Shown piece after piece: positions 23,240 through 32,800 of a DNA stretch of 64,000 nucleotides (positions are counted from its first letter, which is position 1; each line of letters begins with the position of its first letter). The notes under the pieces are model-generated. The model was not told where the DNA came from and did not search any database. It was given only the letters and a program-made list of their open reading frames with translations. This DNA comes from Manis javanica (taxonomy: Eukaryota > Chordata > Mammalia > Pholidota > Manidae): the NCBI RefSeq assembly GCF_040802235.1, contig NC_133160.1:95624660-95688659 (forward strand). Direction: 5' to 3'. A program made the position numbers and the translations under genes.

Positions 23240-26200
23240 TCAGATGAGTGAAATCATTTGGTATTTCTCTTTCTCCGCTTGGCTTATTTCACTGAGCATA
23301 ATACTCTCCAGCTCCATCCATGTTGCTGCAAATGGTTGGATTTTTCCACTTCTTATGGCTGAGTAGTATTCCATTGTGTATATGTACCACATCTTCTTTA
23401 TCCATTCATCTACAGATGGACATTTAGGTTGCTTCCAATTCTTGGCTATTGTAAATAGTGCTGCGATAAACATAGGAGTGCATCTGTCTTTCTCAAACTT
23501 GATTGCTGCGTTCTTAGGGTAAATTCCTAGGAGTGGAATTCCTGGGTCAAATGGTAGGTCTGTTTTGAGCATTTTGATGCACCTCCATACTGCTTTCCAC
23601 AATGGTTGAACTAATTTACATTCCCACCAGCAGTGTAGGAGGGTTCCCCTTTCTCCACAGCCTCGCCAACATTTGTTGTTGTTTGTCTTTTGGATGGCAG
23701 CTATCCTTACTGGTGTGAGGTGATACCTCATTGTAGTTTTAATTTGCATTTCTCTGATAATTAGCGATGTGGAGCATCTTTTCATGTGTCTCTTGGCCAT
23801 CTGTATTTCTTTTTTGGAGAACTGTCTGTTCAGTTCCTCTGCCCATTTTTTAATTGGGTTATTTGTTTTTTGTTTGTTGAGGCGTGTGAGCTCTTTATAT
23901 ATTCTGGACGTCAAGCCTTTATCAGATCTGTCATTTTCAAATATATTCTCCCATACTGTAGGGTTCCTTTTTGTTTTATTGATGGTGTCTTTCGCTGTAC
24001 AGAAGCTTTTCAGCTTAATGTAGTCCCACTTGCTCATTTTTGCTGTTGTTTTCCTTGCCCGGGGAGATATGTTCAAGAAGAGATCACTCATGTTTATGTC
24101 TAAGAGGTTTTTGCCTATGTTTTTTTCCAAGAGTTTAATGGTTTCGTGACTTACATTCAGGTCTTTGATCCATTTTGAGTTTACCTTTGTATATGGGGTT
24201 AGACAATGGTCCAGTTTCATTCTCCTACATGTAGCTGTCCAGTTTTGCCAGCACCATCTGTTGAAGAGACTGTCATTTTGCCATTGTATGTCCATGGCTC
24301 CTTTATCAAATATTAATTGACCATATATGTTTGGGTTAATTTCTGGGGTCTCTAATCTGTTCCACTGGTCTGTGGCTCTGTTCTTGTGCCAGTACCAAAT
24401 TGTCTTGATTACTATGGCTTTGTAGTAGAGCTTGAAGTTGGGGAGTGAGATCCCCCCTACTTTATTCTTCTTTTTCAGGATTGCTTTGGCTATTCGGGGT
24501 CTTTGGTGTTTCCATATGAATTTTTGAATTATTTGTTCCAATTCATTGAAGAATGTTGCTGGTAATTTGAGAGGGATTGCATCAAATTTGTATATTGCTT
24601 TTGGCAGGATGGCCATTTTGACGATATTAATTCTTCCTAGCCATGAGCATGGGATGAGTTTCCATTTATTAGTGTCCCCTTTAATTTCTCTTAAGAGTGA
24701 CTTGTAGTTTTCAGAGTATAAGTCTTTCACTTCCTTGGTTAGGTTTATTCCTAGGTATTTTATTCTTTTTGATGCAATGGTGAATGGAATTGTTTTCCTG
24801 ATTTCTCTTTCTATTGATTCGTTGTTAGTGTATAGGAAAGCTACAGATTTCTGTGTGTTGATTTTGTATCCTGCAACTTTGCTGTATTCCGATATCAGTT
24901 CTAGTAGTTTTGGAGTGGAGTCTTTAGGGTTTTTTATGTACAGTATCATATCATCTGCAAATAGTGACAGTTTAACTTCTTCTTTACCAATCTGGATTCC
25001 TTGTATTTCTTTGTTTTGTCTGATTGCCGTGGCTAGGACCTCCAGTACTATGTTAAATAACAGTGGGGAGAGTGGGCATCCCTGTCTGGTTCCCGATCTC
25101 AGTGGAAATGCTTTCAGCTTCTCGCTGTTCAGTATAATGCTGGCTGTGGGTTTATCATATATGGCCTTTATTATGTTGAGGTACTTGCCCTCTATTCCCA
25201 TTTTGCTGAGAGTTTTTATCATGAATGGATGTTGAATTTTGTCAAATGCTTTTTCAGCATCTATGGAGATGATCATGTGGTTTTTGTCTTTCTTTTTGTT
25301 GATGTGGTGGATGATGTTGATGGATTTTCGAATGTTGTACCATCCTTGCATCCCTGGGATGAACCCCACTTGGTCATGGTGTATGATCCTTTTGATATAC
25401 TGTTGAATTCTGTTTGCTAATATTTTATTGAGTATTTTTGCATCTACATTCATCAGGGATATTGGTCTGTAATTTTCTTTTTTGGTGGGGTCTTTTCCTG
25501 GTTTTGGTATTAGGGTGATGTTGGCTTCATAGAATGAGTTTGGGAGTATTCCCTCTTCTTCTATTTTGTGGAACACTTTAAGGAGAATGGGTATTATGTC
25601 TTCTCTGTGTGTCTGATAAAATTCCGAGGTAAATCCGTCCGGCCCCGGGGTTTTGTTCTTGGGTAGTTTTTTGATTACTGTTTCAATTTCTTTGCTTGTA
25701 ATTGGTTTGTTTAACTTTTGTGTTTCTTCCTTGGTCAGTCTTGGAAGGTTGTATTTTTCTAGGAAGTTGTCCATTTCTTCTAGGTTTTCCAGCTTGTTGG
25801 CATATAGGTTTTCATAGTAGTCTTTAATAATTCTTTGTATTTCTGTGGAGTCTGTCGTGATTTTTCCATTCTCATTTCTGATTATGTTGATTTGTGTTGA
25901 CTCTCTTTTTCTCTTAATAAGTTGGGCTAGAGGCTTATCTATTTTGTTTATTTTCTCAAAGAACCAGCTCTTGGTTTCGTTGATTTTTGCTATTGTTTTA
26001 TTCTTCTCAATTTTGTTTATTTCTTCTCTGATCTTTATTATGTCCCTCCTTCTGCTGACTTTAGGCCTCATTTGTTCTTCTTTTTCCAGTTTTAATAATT
26101 GTGATGTTAGACTATTCATTTGGGATTGTTCTTCCTTCTTCAAGTGTGCCTGGATTGCTATATACTTTCCTCTTAAGACTGCTTTCGCTGCATCCCACAG

Positions 26201-27055
26201 AAGTTGGGGCTTAGTGTTGTTGTTGTCATTTGTTTCTATATATTCCTTGATCTCTATTTTGATTTGTTCATTGATCCATTGATTATTTAGTAGCATGTTG
26301 TTAAGCCTCCATGTGTTTGTGAGCCTTTTTGTTTTCTTTGTAGAATTTATTTCTACTTTCATACCTTTGTGGTCTGAAAAATTGGTTGGTAGAATTTCAA
26401 TATTGTGGAATTTACTGAGGCTCTTTTTGTGAGCTAGTATGTGGTCTATTCTGGAGAATGTTCCATGTGCACTTGAGAAGAATGTATATCCTGTTGCTTT
26501 TGGATGTAAAGTTCTATAGATGTCTATTAGGTCCATCTGTTCTAGTGTGTTGTTCAGTGCCTGTGTGTCTTTACTTATTTTCTGCCCGGTGGATCTATCC
26601 TTTGGGGTGAGTGGTGTGTTGAAGTCTCCTACAATGAATGCATTGCAGTCTATTTCCCTCTTTAGTTCTGTTAGTATTTGCTTCACATATGCTGGTGCTC
26701 CTGTATTGGGTGCATATATATTTAGAATGGTTATATCCTCTTGTTGGACTAAGCCCTTTATCATTATGTAGTGGCCTTCTTTATCTCTTGTTACTTTCTT
26801 TGTTTTGAAGTCTATTTTGTCTGATATTAGTACTGCAACCCCTGCTTTCTTCTCACTGTTGTTTGCCTGAAATATGTTTTTCCATCCCTTGACTTTTAGT
26901 CTATGCTTATCTTTGGGTTTAAGGTGAGTTTCTTGTAAGCAGCATATAGATGGGTCTTGCTTTTTTATCCATTCTATTACTCTATGTCTTTTGATTGGTG
27001 CATTAAGTCCATTTACATTTAGGGTGACTATTGAAAGATATGTACTTATTGCCAT
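23240..27055 (-). CDS. ORF2: L1-B ORF2 protein, intact (endonuclease and reverse transcriptase)
   Basis: This 1271-residue protein nicks target DNA and copies L1 RNA at the nick (target-primed reverse transcription); human ORF2p has 1275 residues. The frame is open further upstream to a TTG at 27082, but the ATG at 27055 (MAISTYLS) matches the family start, so I used it. Endonuclease, residues ~1-235: N13, E42, Y114 in NIYAPN, D144/N146 in GDFN, D204 in SRIDH and D228/H229 in SDH are all present, each one residue before its human counterpart. Reverse transcriptase, ~450-780: [14 protein letters not shown] and the FADD box with D701/D702 are intact. A C-terminal Cys/His motif uses C1129, C1133, H1141 and C1146. 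No stop or shift is seen. It lies 195 bp after ORF1, as in bicistronic L1 RNA. All key residues are in place, so activity is plausible, though not shown. Confidence 0.96.
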   Translation of the reverse strand: MAISTYLSIVTLNVNGLNAPIKRHRVIEWIKKQDPSICCLQETHLKPKDKHRLKVKGWKNIFQANNSEKKAGVAVLISDKIDFKTKKVTRDKEGHYIMIKGLVQQEDITILNIYAPNTGAPAYVKQILTELKREIDCNAFIVGDFNTPLTPKDRSTGQKISKDTQALNNTLEQMDLIDIYRTLHPKATGYTFFSSAHGTFSRIDHILAHKKSLSKFHNIEILPTNFSDHKGMKVEINSTKKTKRLTNTWRLNNMLLNNQWINEQIKIEIKEYIETNDNNNTKPQLLWDAAKAVLRGKYIAIQAHLKKEEQSQMNSLTSQLLKLEKEEQMRPKVSRRRDIIKIREEINKIEKNKTIAKINETKSWFFEKINKIDKPLAQLIKRKRESTQINIIRNENGKITTDSTEIQRIIKDYYENLYANKLENLEEMDNFLEKYNLPRLTKEETQKLNKPITSKEIETVIKKLPKNKTPGPDGFTSEFYQTHREDIIPILLKVFHKIEEEGILPNSFYEANITLIPKPGKDPTKKENYRPISLMNVDAKILNKILANRIQQYIKRIIHHDQVGFIPGMQGWYNIRKSINIIHHINKKKDKNHMIISIDAEKAFDKIQHPFMIKTLSKMGIEGKYLNIIKAIYDKPTASIILNSEKLKAFPLRSGTRQGCPLSPLLFNIVLEVLATAIRQNKEIQGIQIGKEEVKLSLFADDMILYIKNPKDSTPKLLELISEYSKVAGYKINTQKSVAFLYTNNESIEREIRKTIPFTIASKRIKYLGINLTKEVKDLYSENYKSLLREIKGDTNKWKLIPCSWLGRINIVKMAILPKAIYKFDAIPLKLPATFFNELEQIIQKFIWKHQRPRIAKAILKKKNKVGGISLPNFKLYYKAIVIKTIWYWHKNRATDQWNRLETPEINPNIYGQLIFDKGAMDIQWQNDSLFNRWCWQNWTATCRRMKLDHCLTPYTKVNSKWIKDLNVSHETIKLLEKNIGKNLLDINMSDLFLNISPRARKTTAKMSKWDYIKLKSFCTAKDTINKTKRNPTVWENIFENDRSDKGLTSRIYKELTRLNKQKTNNPIKKWAEELNRQFSKKEIQMAKRHMKRCSTSLIIREMQIKTTMRYHLTPVRIAAIQKTNNNKCWRGCGERGTLLHCWWECKLVQPLWKAVWRCIKMLKTDLPFDPGIPLLGIYPKNAAIKFEKDRCTPMFIAALFTIAKNWKQPKCPSVDEWIKKMWYIYTMEYYSAIRSGKIQPFAATWMELESIMLSEISQAEKEKYQMISLI

Positions 27056-27250
27056 TGCAGGCTTTAGATTCGTGGTTACCAAAGGTTCAAGGTTAGCTTC
27101 TTTAGTATCTTACTGCCTAACTTAGCTCGCTTATTGAGCTGTTATATACACTGTCTGGAGAGTCTTTTCTTCTCTCCCTTCTTATTCCTCCTCCTCCATT
27201 CTTCATATGTTGTGTGTTTTGTTCTGTGCTCTTTTTAGGGGTGCTCCCAT
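27056..27250 (-). other. L1-B inter-ORF spacer
   Basis: This is 195 bp between the ORF1 stop and the ORF2 ATG, longer than the ~63 bp spacer of human L1. The same spacer in L1-C has gained a TG microsatellite (62391-62409). In human L1, ORF2 is translated by an unusual re-initiation; the same is assumed here. Confidence 0.8.
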
Positions 27251-28174
27251 CTAGAGCAGTCCCTGTAGGATGCCCTGTAGAGGTGGTTTGTGGGAAGCAA
27301 ATTCCCTCAGCTTTTGCTTGTCTGGGAATTGTTTGATCCCACCATCATATTTAAATGATAGTCGTGCTGGATACAGTATCCTTGGTTCAAGGCCCTTCTG
27401 TTTCATTGCATTAAGTATATCATGCCATTCTCTTCTGGCCTGTAGGGTTTCTGTTGAGAAGTCTGATGTTAGCCTGATTGGTTTTCCTTTATAGGTGACC
27501 TTTTTCTCTCTAGCTGCCTTTAAAACTCTTTCCTTGTCCTTGATCCTTGCCATTTTAATTATTATGTGTCTTGGTGTTGTCCTCCTTGGATCCTTTCTGT
27601 TGGGGGTTCTGTATAATTCCATGGTCTGTTCGATTATTTCCTCCCCCAGTTTGGGGAAGTTTTCAGCAATTATTTCTTCAAAGACACTTTCTATCCCTTT
27701 TCCTCTTTCTTCCTCTTCTGGTATCCCTATAATACGAATGTTTTTCCTTTTGTATTGGTCACATATTTCTCTTAGTGTTGTTTCATTCCTGGAGATCCTT
27801 TTATCTCTCTCTATGTCAGCTTCTATACGTTCCTGTTCTCTGGCTTCTATTCCTTCAATGGCCTCTTGCATCTTATCCATTCTGCTTATAAATCCTTCCA
27901 GGGATTGTTTCACTTCTGTGATCTCTTTCCTGACATCTGTGATCTCCTTCCGGACTTCATCCCACTGCTCTTGCATTTTTCTCTGCATCTCATCCCACTG
28001 CTCTTGCATTTTTCTCTGCATCTCATCCCATTGCTCTTGCATTTTTCTCTGCATCTCTGTCAGCATGTTCATGATTTTTATTTTGAATTCTTTTTCAGGA
28101 AGACTAGTTAGGTCTGTCTCCTTCTCAGGTGTTGTCTCTGTGATCTTTGTCTGCCTGTAGTTTTGCCTTTTCAT
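27251..28174 (-). CDS. ORF1: L1-B ORF1 protein, intact (RNA-binding nucleic acid chaperone)
   Basis: This 307-residue protein is expected to form trimers and coat L1 RNA in the retrotransposition particle; human ORF1p has 338 residues. The ATG at 28174 has A at -3 (caccATGa). A short basic N-terminus leads to a coiled coil (~30-130), an RRM-like domain (~140-205, with NIRIIGIPEEEE) and a C-terminal domain (~210-300, with LQARREWHDILNAMKQKG and GGIKQFPDKQ). The coiled coil carries three perfect copies of MQRKMQEQWDE at residues 41-51, 52-62 and 63-73, then a seven-residue doublet, VRKEITD and VRKEITE. The repeat is not seen in the remnant ORF1 of L1-A. No stop or shift is present. It is the first ORF of the bicistronic L1 transcript. 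Confidence 0.95.
   Translation of the reverse strand: MKRQNYRQTKITETTPEKETDLTSLPEKEFKIKIMNMLTEMQRKMQEQWDEMQRKMQEQWDEMQRKMQEQWDEVRKEITDVRKEITEVKQSLEGFISRMDKMQEAIEGIEAREQERIEADIERDKRISRNETTLREICDQYKRKNIRIIGIPEEEERGKGIESVFEEIIAENFPKLGEEIIEQTMELYRTPNRKDPRRTTPRHIIIKMARIKDKERVLKAAREKKVTYKGKPIRLTSDFSTETLQARREWHDILNAMKQKGLEPRILYPARLSFKYDGGIKQFPDKQKLREFASHKPPLQGILQGLL
27957..28060 (-). repeat. 33 bp tandem repeat inside ORF1 coiled coil
   Basis: Three nearly identical 33 bp units (plus strand unit includes tgctcttgcatttttctctg) encode the three MQRKMQEQWDE copies. The near-identity of the DNA suggests recent slippage or unequal exchange. Confidence 0.85.
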
Positions 28175-29819
28175 GGTGATAGAGATAGTTTGCAGAGCTG
28201 GTACAAGTGACCGCTGGAAGAGCTTCCCTTCTTGTTGGTTTGTAGCCTTTTCCTGGGAGAATAGCGACCTCTAGTGGCTTGTGCTGGGCAGCTGCGCGCA
28301 GACAGGGCTTCTGCTTCCTGCCCAGTTGCTTTGGGGTTTATCTCCGCTGTTGCTGTGGGCTTGGCCTGGCTGGGGCTGTTCCTCCAAAATGGTGGAGCCC
28401 CGTTGGAGGGGGAGCAGCCAGGAGACTATTTATCTCCGTAAGGGGCCTCTGTGCTCCCTGCTGCCCAGGGGGTTAGAGTGCCCAGAGATCCCCAGATTCC
28501 CTGCTTCTGGTCTAAGTGACCTGTCCTGCCCCTTTAAGATTTCCAAAAAGCACTCTCCAAACCAAAACAACAGCAGCAACAATGAGAGAGGGAACAGAAA
28601 GAAAGAGAAAAAAAAAAGGAAAAAAAGGGGAAAAACAAGCGATTTTTTTTTTTTTTTTTTTTTTTTTTGTCCTCAGGTGCCGGTCCCAGGCACCCGCTCA
28701 CTGGTCCTGCTGCCCTGTCTCCCTAGCACCAGGGTCCCTGTCCTTTCAAGGCTTCCAAAAAGCACCCACCCACCGGTCCCGCAGGGAAGGAACGCTCAAT
28801 ATTCTTTGTCCTCAGGCACTGGTCCCACGCACCCGCTCACCAGTCCCGCCGCCCTGCCTCCCTAGCACCGGGGTCCCTGTCCCTTCAAGGCTTCCAAAAA
28901 GCACTCGGCAAAAAGAGAGAAAAAAAAGGGGAAAAACGCGCAATTTCTTCCGTCCTCAGGTGCTGGTCTCAGGCACCCACCCACTGGTCCCACAGGGAAA
29001 AATGCGGGATATTCTTTGTCCTCAGGTGCCGGTCCCAGACACCCGCTCACCAGTCCCGCCGCCCTGCCTCCCTAGCACCGGGGTCCCTGTCCCTTTTAGG
29101 CTTCCAAAAAGCACTCACAGAAAAGAGAAAAAAAAAGGGGAAAAACGCGCGATTTCCTCTGTTCTCAAGTGCCGGTCTCAGGCACCCGCCCACCGGTCCC
29201 GCAGGGAAAAACGGGGGATATTCTTTGTCCTCAGGCGCCGGTCCCAGCCACCCGCTCACCAGTCCCGCCACCGTGCCTCCCTAGCACTGGGGTCCCCGTC
29301 CCTTCAAGGCTTCCAAAAAGCGCTCGCCAAAAAGAGAAAAAAAAAAAAAGGGGAAAAACGCGCGACCTCCTCCGTCCTCAGGCACCGGTCTCAGGCACCC
29401 GCCCCCAGGTCTCGCAGGGAGAAACGCAGGATATTCTTTGTCCTCCGGTGCCGTTCCCAGGCACCTCCTCACCGGTCCCGCCACCCTGCCTCCCCAGCAA
29501 CGGGGGCCCGTCCCTCTAATGCTTCCAAAAAGCGCTCGCCAAAAAAAAAAAAAAAAAAAAAAAAACCGCTCCGGTTTCTCTCCACCCGCCGGGAGCCGGG
29601 GGGAGGGGCGCTCGGGTCCCGCCGGGCTGGGGCTTGTATCTTACCCCCTTCACAAGGCGCTGGGTTCTTGCAGGTGTGGATGTGGTCTGGATGTTGTCCT
29701 GTGTCCTGTGGTCTCTATTTTAGGAAGATTTTTCTTTGTTATATTTTCATAGCTCTATGTGTTTTTGGGAGGAGATTTCCACTGCTCTACTCACGCCGCC
29801 ATCTTGGCTCCGCCCCCCC
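28175..29819 (-). promoter_or_regulatory. L1-B 5'UTR and internal promoter with monomer array
   Basis: This is 1.65 kb upstream of ORF1. The outer end reads, on the plus strand, ccgccatcttggctccgcc (about 29797-29815), giving a YY1-type ccatctt site in antisense at the +1 end, as in human L1. Between about 28500 and 29600 lies a tandem array (separate entry). The inner part, near 28264-28277, has a weakened CTCF-like motif. Human and mouse L1 5'UTRs act as RNA polymerase II promoters, and this one should do the same. Confidence 0.85.
28530..29600 (-). repeat. Tandem ~210 bp monomers in L1-B 5'UTR
   Basis: The anchor ttccaaaaag occurs at about 28541, 28753, 28892, 29102, 29311 and 29523. Spacings are about 213, 139, 210, 209 and 212 bp, so there are five units, one with a deletion of ~70 bp. 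Each unit also has a C-rich block with ccctagcac-ggggtccc, a gtcctcaggtgccggt-type block and an A-rich run with ggggaaaaacgcgc. L1-C shows one such anchor (near 63790) and no array in the window. Confidence 0.9.
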
Positions 29820-29834
29820 CAAATATCCATTTTT
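29820..29834. repeat. Target-site duplication, right copy, of L1-B
   Basis: The sequence caaatatccattttt is followed by aagagg. It is identical to 20973-20987. Confidence 0.92.
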
Positions 29835-32800
29835 AAGAGGCCATGAAGTAAAGGAAATAACTGGTCTCTTATCTAAAACTTTAGAATACTAACTACGAAA
29901 GAACAAGTTAATGTCAAAACATGCTTGTCAACAAGAGGAACTAATTATCCTGAAATAACGAAGGAATTAAGTCACAAGCTGTTGAAATACATCTTATATA
30001 TATGTTGATCAAAAAGTATTGAGTGGCTATTTGCCATCAGGAGAATACAAAGAGTAATAAGGGTAAGACCTGTTCTTTTTTCCCAAGGGATGGTTAGCCC
30101 AATTGAGGAAATCAATTAACATACAGGACTTGAAAAAAAAAATTAGAAAGCAATTCAAGACATTATACTAGTACAAGGAATTCCCATTTGTGCTGGAGGG
30201 GAACAAGGATTCCCTACCCGCCTCCCTCCCCCTTAGCTAAGAGGGGTTCCGGATTTGCAAAATTGGATTTTGGGTTTTATCAAGAAAATGGGTGAGCAAA
30301 CAAAAAGCTCTGTGGATCACCATAATAAAGAGTAGCAGGAGGAAAGTGGGGGAGACAAAATTCTTTGAGCTGAATGTCCAGAGTGAATGGTTGGCAAGGA
30401 AACGAGGGTCCAGAGGAGGTGCACTGCTGGGGTATTAAGCTGAGAGGCTGGACATGTTCTTTACACTTCATCCCCCCTTTTCTTGCCTCATGGCTCACCT
30501 CTTGCTTCATCCCACTCTGTGATTTTGCTGAAGCCTCTCTCAGGTTTCCATGCCTTGCGCTGCTCGCATTTGTCCCCTCCGTTCTTTGAGCGGACTCATG
30601 GCTAGACTCCCTCCTGGCTCAGCTCTGTCAAGGATCTGTTACTGAGCGGATCACCTCTGATGTGACCCCAGAAAGGCTCTTCTTCCAATGGCTGAGTGCC
30701 CAGACCTTGCTGCCAAGCTCTGGCCCCAGGTGTGTTGGATGTTAGAGAGTAAGAACAAAGGTTAGTTGATGTTAATTACTTAATAAGATTGTAAAGTAAT
30801 GATACCTTACATTTACTGTTAACTGTGGCTTACAATTACAATAGTTTTCTTATATATTTCTATAAGACAAATAGCATTTTAGGATGATTAAAGGGGAGAG
30901 AAGCCCAAGGGCAAAAGATTGTTAATAGTGAAGTGGTGAATTACAAAGGCTTGTAAAAGGAACTGTTCTGAATGGAAATTGGTACATGTCAGAGAGGTGC
31001 CTATAAAGAGAACCAGCGAGCTCTGGTAACCACAAAGGTAAAAGCAGCAAAATATAACTAGGGGAAGTCAACACTGACTGAGGTTTTATAATGGGTATGG
31101 CAGGACCTGATGTAACTGTCAGATGTGATGGCAGAGAGTGGCAGATCTGGTAGGGCCTAAAACAGGTAAGTGAAGTTTGAGCCCGTCCATGGTCAGCTTG
31201 ACTCAATAACGGCGATATATTGCAGAGTTGGGGTTATATTGGAGAGAGAAATCAAGACAAACTGATTTATTTGAATATCTTTCTAAAGTTTGCTGAAACC
31301 ACAGAATGAGAATTGCTCGCTCAGTGGAGGGGAATTGAATACAATTTAGTTGCATTGATGTGATGCCTCTAAATAGACATCCAAACAATTCTATATTATG
31401 AAAAGCTCAATGAAGACTTTTTAAAAAAAGATATGATGGTTTCTAAAATCCCCATAATGAGAAGAAAGCAAAGTAAATTCTCAGTTGACCTTTTGCAGGC
31501 ATTCTCCCTTAAAGATGTTTCTGAACATCTTTGTTGAGGGCTGTTTATGGGAAATGACTATGGATCATCGGTGACTATGGGAGTGAATGTTTATCTTTTA
31601 TTCAGTTTTCTGAAGTGAACTTAGTGTTCATGCTTAATAACGAATGTCTCCAAAAAGTTCAGTAACATAGGTGAGGGGAAGGATCAATTTCATAAACTAA
31701 GAAAAACTCCAGGGTTCTGCCAGATTCAGGACCACTGAACTGCTGATATTGATTCAGTACATTAGCGGACTGTAAAATCTTTGAGCGTTTAAATCTTACA
31801 CTCAGGTTCCAGTGTTCTTTGACTGGAATAATATACAGTTCTTTGGTACTGTATAATGGGGAATCAGTTGCTGGATTTAGCTCTGAGTTATTTCTTTTTA
31901 TGATGTAGGAAATTCATAAAGGGACATCTATTTTAAAAGGTTTTCAAAATGACATTCATGACATGTCCCTATATGCAGATGGCTCTCTGTGGGTACTTTT
32001 GCTAAGGGGTAAGGTTTTAAAAATACCATTTTTTACACCATAAACAGGAAAGATTTGCAGTGGGTGGATTAGTTAGGTGGAACAGGGGAAAGCATTTGGG
32101 GATGGAGACTTAATGGAAGTATATAGTGAGAGAAATGACATTTCTGGGCTCAGTTCCCAGTATTGTTTGCTGGACACATTTTGCGTGTGAAACAAGCAGC
32201 CTTCACACTGAACAGTACCATTGTCTAGTCAACTGGCAGAGCATTTAGGTTTATGTGTGACAGTGTTTGGGAAATTACAATTCCAAAGGGCTTTATCAGC
32301 CTTTCAAATAATTGCCAAAGGTGAATATAAAGAACATAAGCCACACTGAAGAGCCTCACTGTTTTCCCTCATCATCTGAGTAAAATGAACAGGCTTTGCC
32401 AAAAGCAAACCAGTAACTTTTCCTTCCTCCGTATTGAAGACTCACATAGCTCACTCTGTTACCAAATGTGTCCCAAAATAATTGGCAGTGAATCATGAAA
32501 TGGTCTTCTCCAGCTGAGTATATGTCACTTGAGCAGTGTTTCCAAGCCGTAAGGCTAATTTTCCATGTTCCTGAACCTCAATCTTGTTAAGTTAGGCAGG
32601 AAAAACTGGGAAGGGGGGGATAAATTAAATACAGCTGTGACCATTCTATATGCCTCTCCATAACCCTAGAGATGTTTATGAGGCTCACAGGTTTCAAGGA
32701 ACATGCTATGAAAATCACTGCAAACTCCTTGTTTACACTGAAATTCCCGGTTGGAATTTGAAACTGTAATAACTGTGAGGAAAACAGGAAAAGAGGCCTT

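Larger units (their letters stand above)
20988..29819 (-). mobile_element. L1: L1-B: intact LINE-1 with ERV-derived 3' extension
   Basis: This is an 8.8 kb insertion on the minus strand. In its own 5'-to-3' order it has a 1.6 kb 5'UTR with ~210 bp tandem units, intact ORF1, a ~195 bp spacer, intact ORF2, a 3'UTR with G-runs, an A-rich tract (~22870-22897), a 140 bp segment, a second A-tract (22706-22723), 1.64 kb containing ERV env and LTR-like sequence, and a final poly(A) tail (T tract at about 20988-21063). The right duplication is followed by aagagg, so the nick was at TTTTT/AAGAGG, a perfect L1 endonuclease site. Normal L1s are about 6-7 kb; the extra length comes from the monomers and the 3' extension. 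Both ORFs are open and the duplication is perfect, so it is a candidate for a retrotransposition-competent element. Confidence 0.93.

Noticed and set aside
27056..27082. Extension of ORF2 by nine codons to a TTG start
   Set aside because: The first codon is TTG, and the ATG at 27055 aligns with the usual ORF2 start and puts the catalytic residues one position from human numbering.
23769..28160. Many plus-strand open frames opposite L1-B (for example 24735-25235 and 27495-28160)
   Set aside because: They are mirror frames of the intact minus-strand ORF1 and ORF2, rich in Phe, Leu and Ser. The same applies opposite L1-A and L1-C.
28620..28668. A-run and T-run inside the 5'UTR considered as a nested retrocopy tail
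   Set aside because: A-rich runs recur at the same place in each monomer. This is expansion of a monomer feature, with no target-site duplication.
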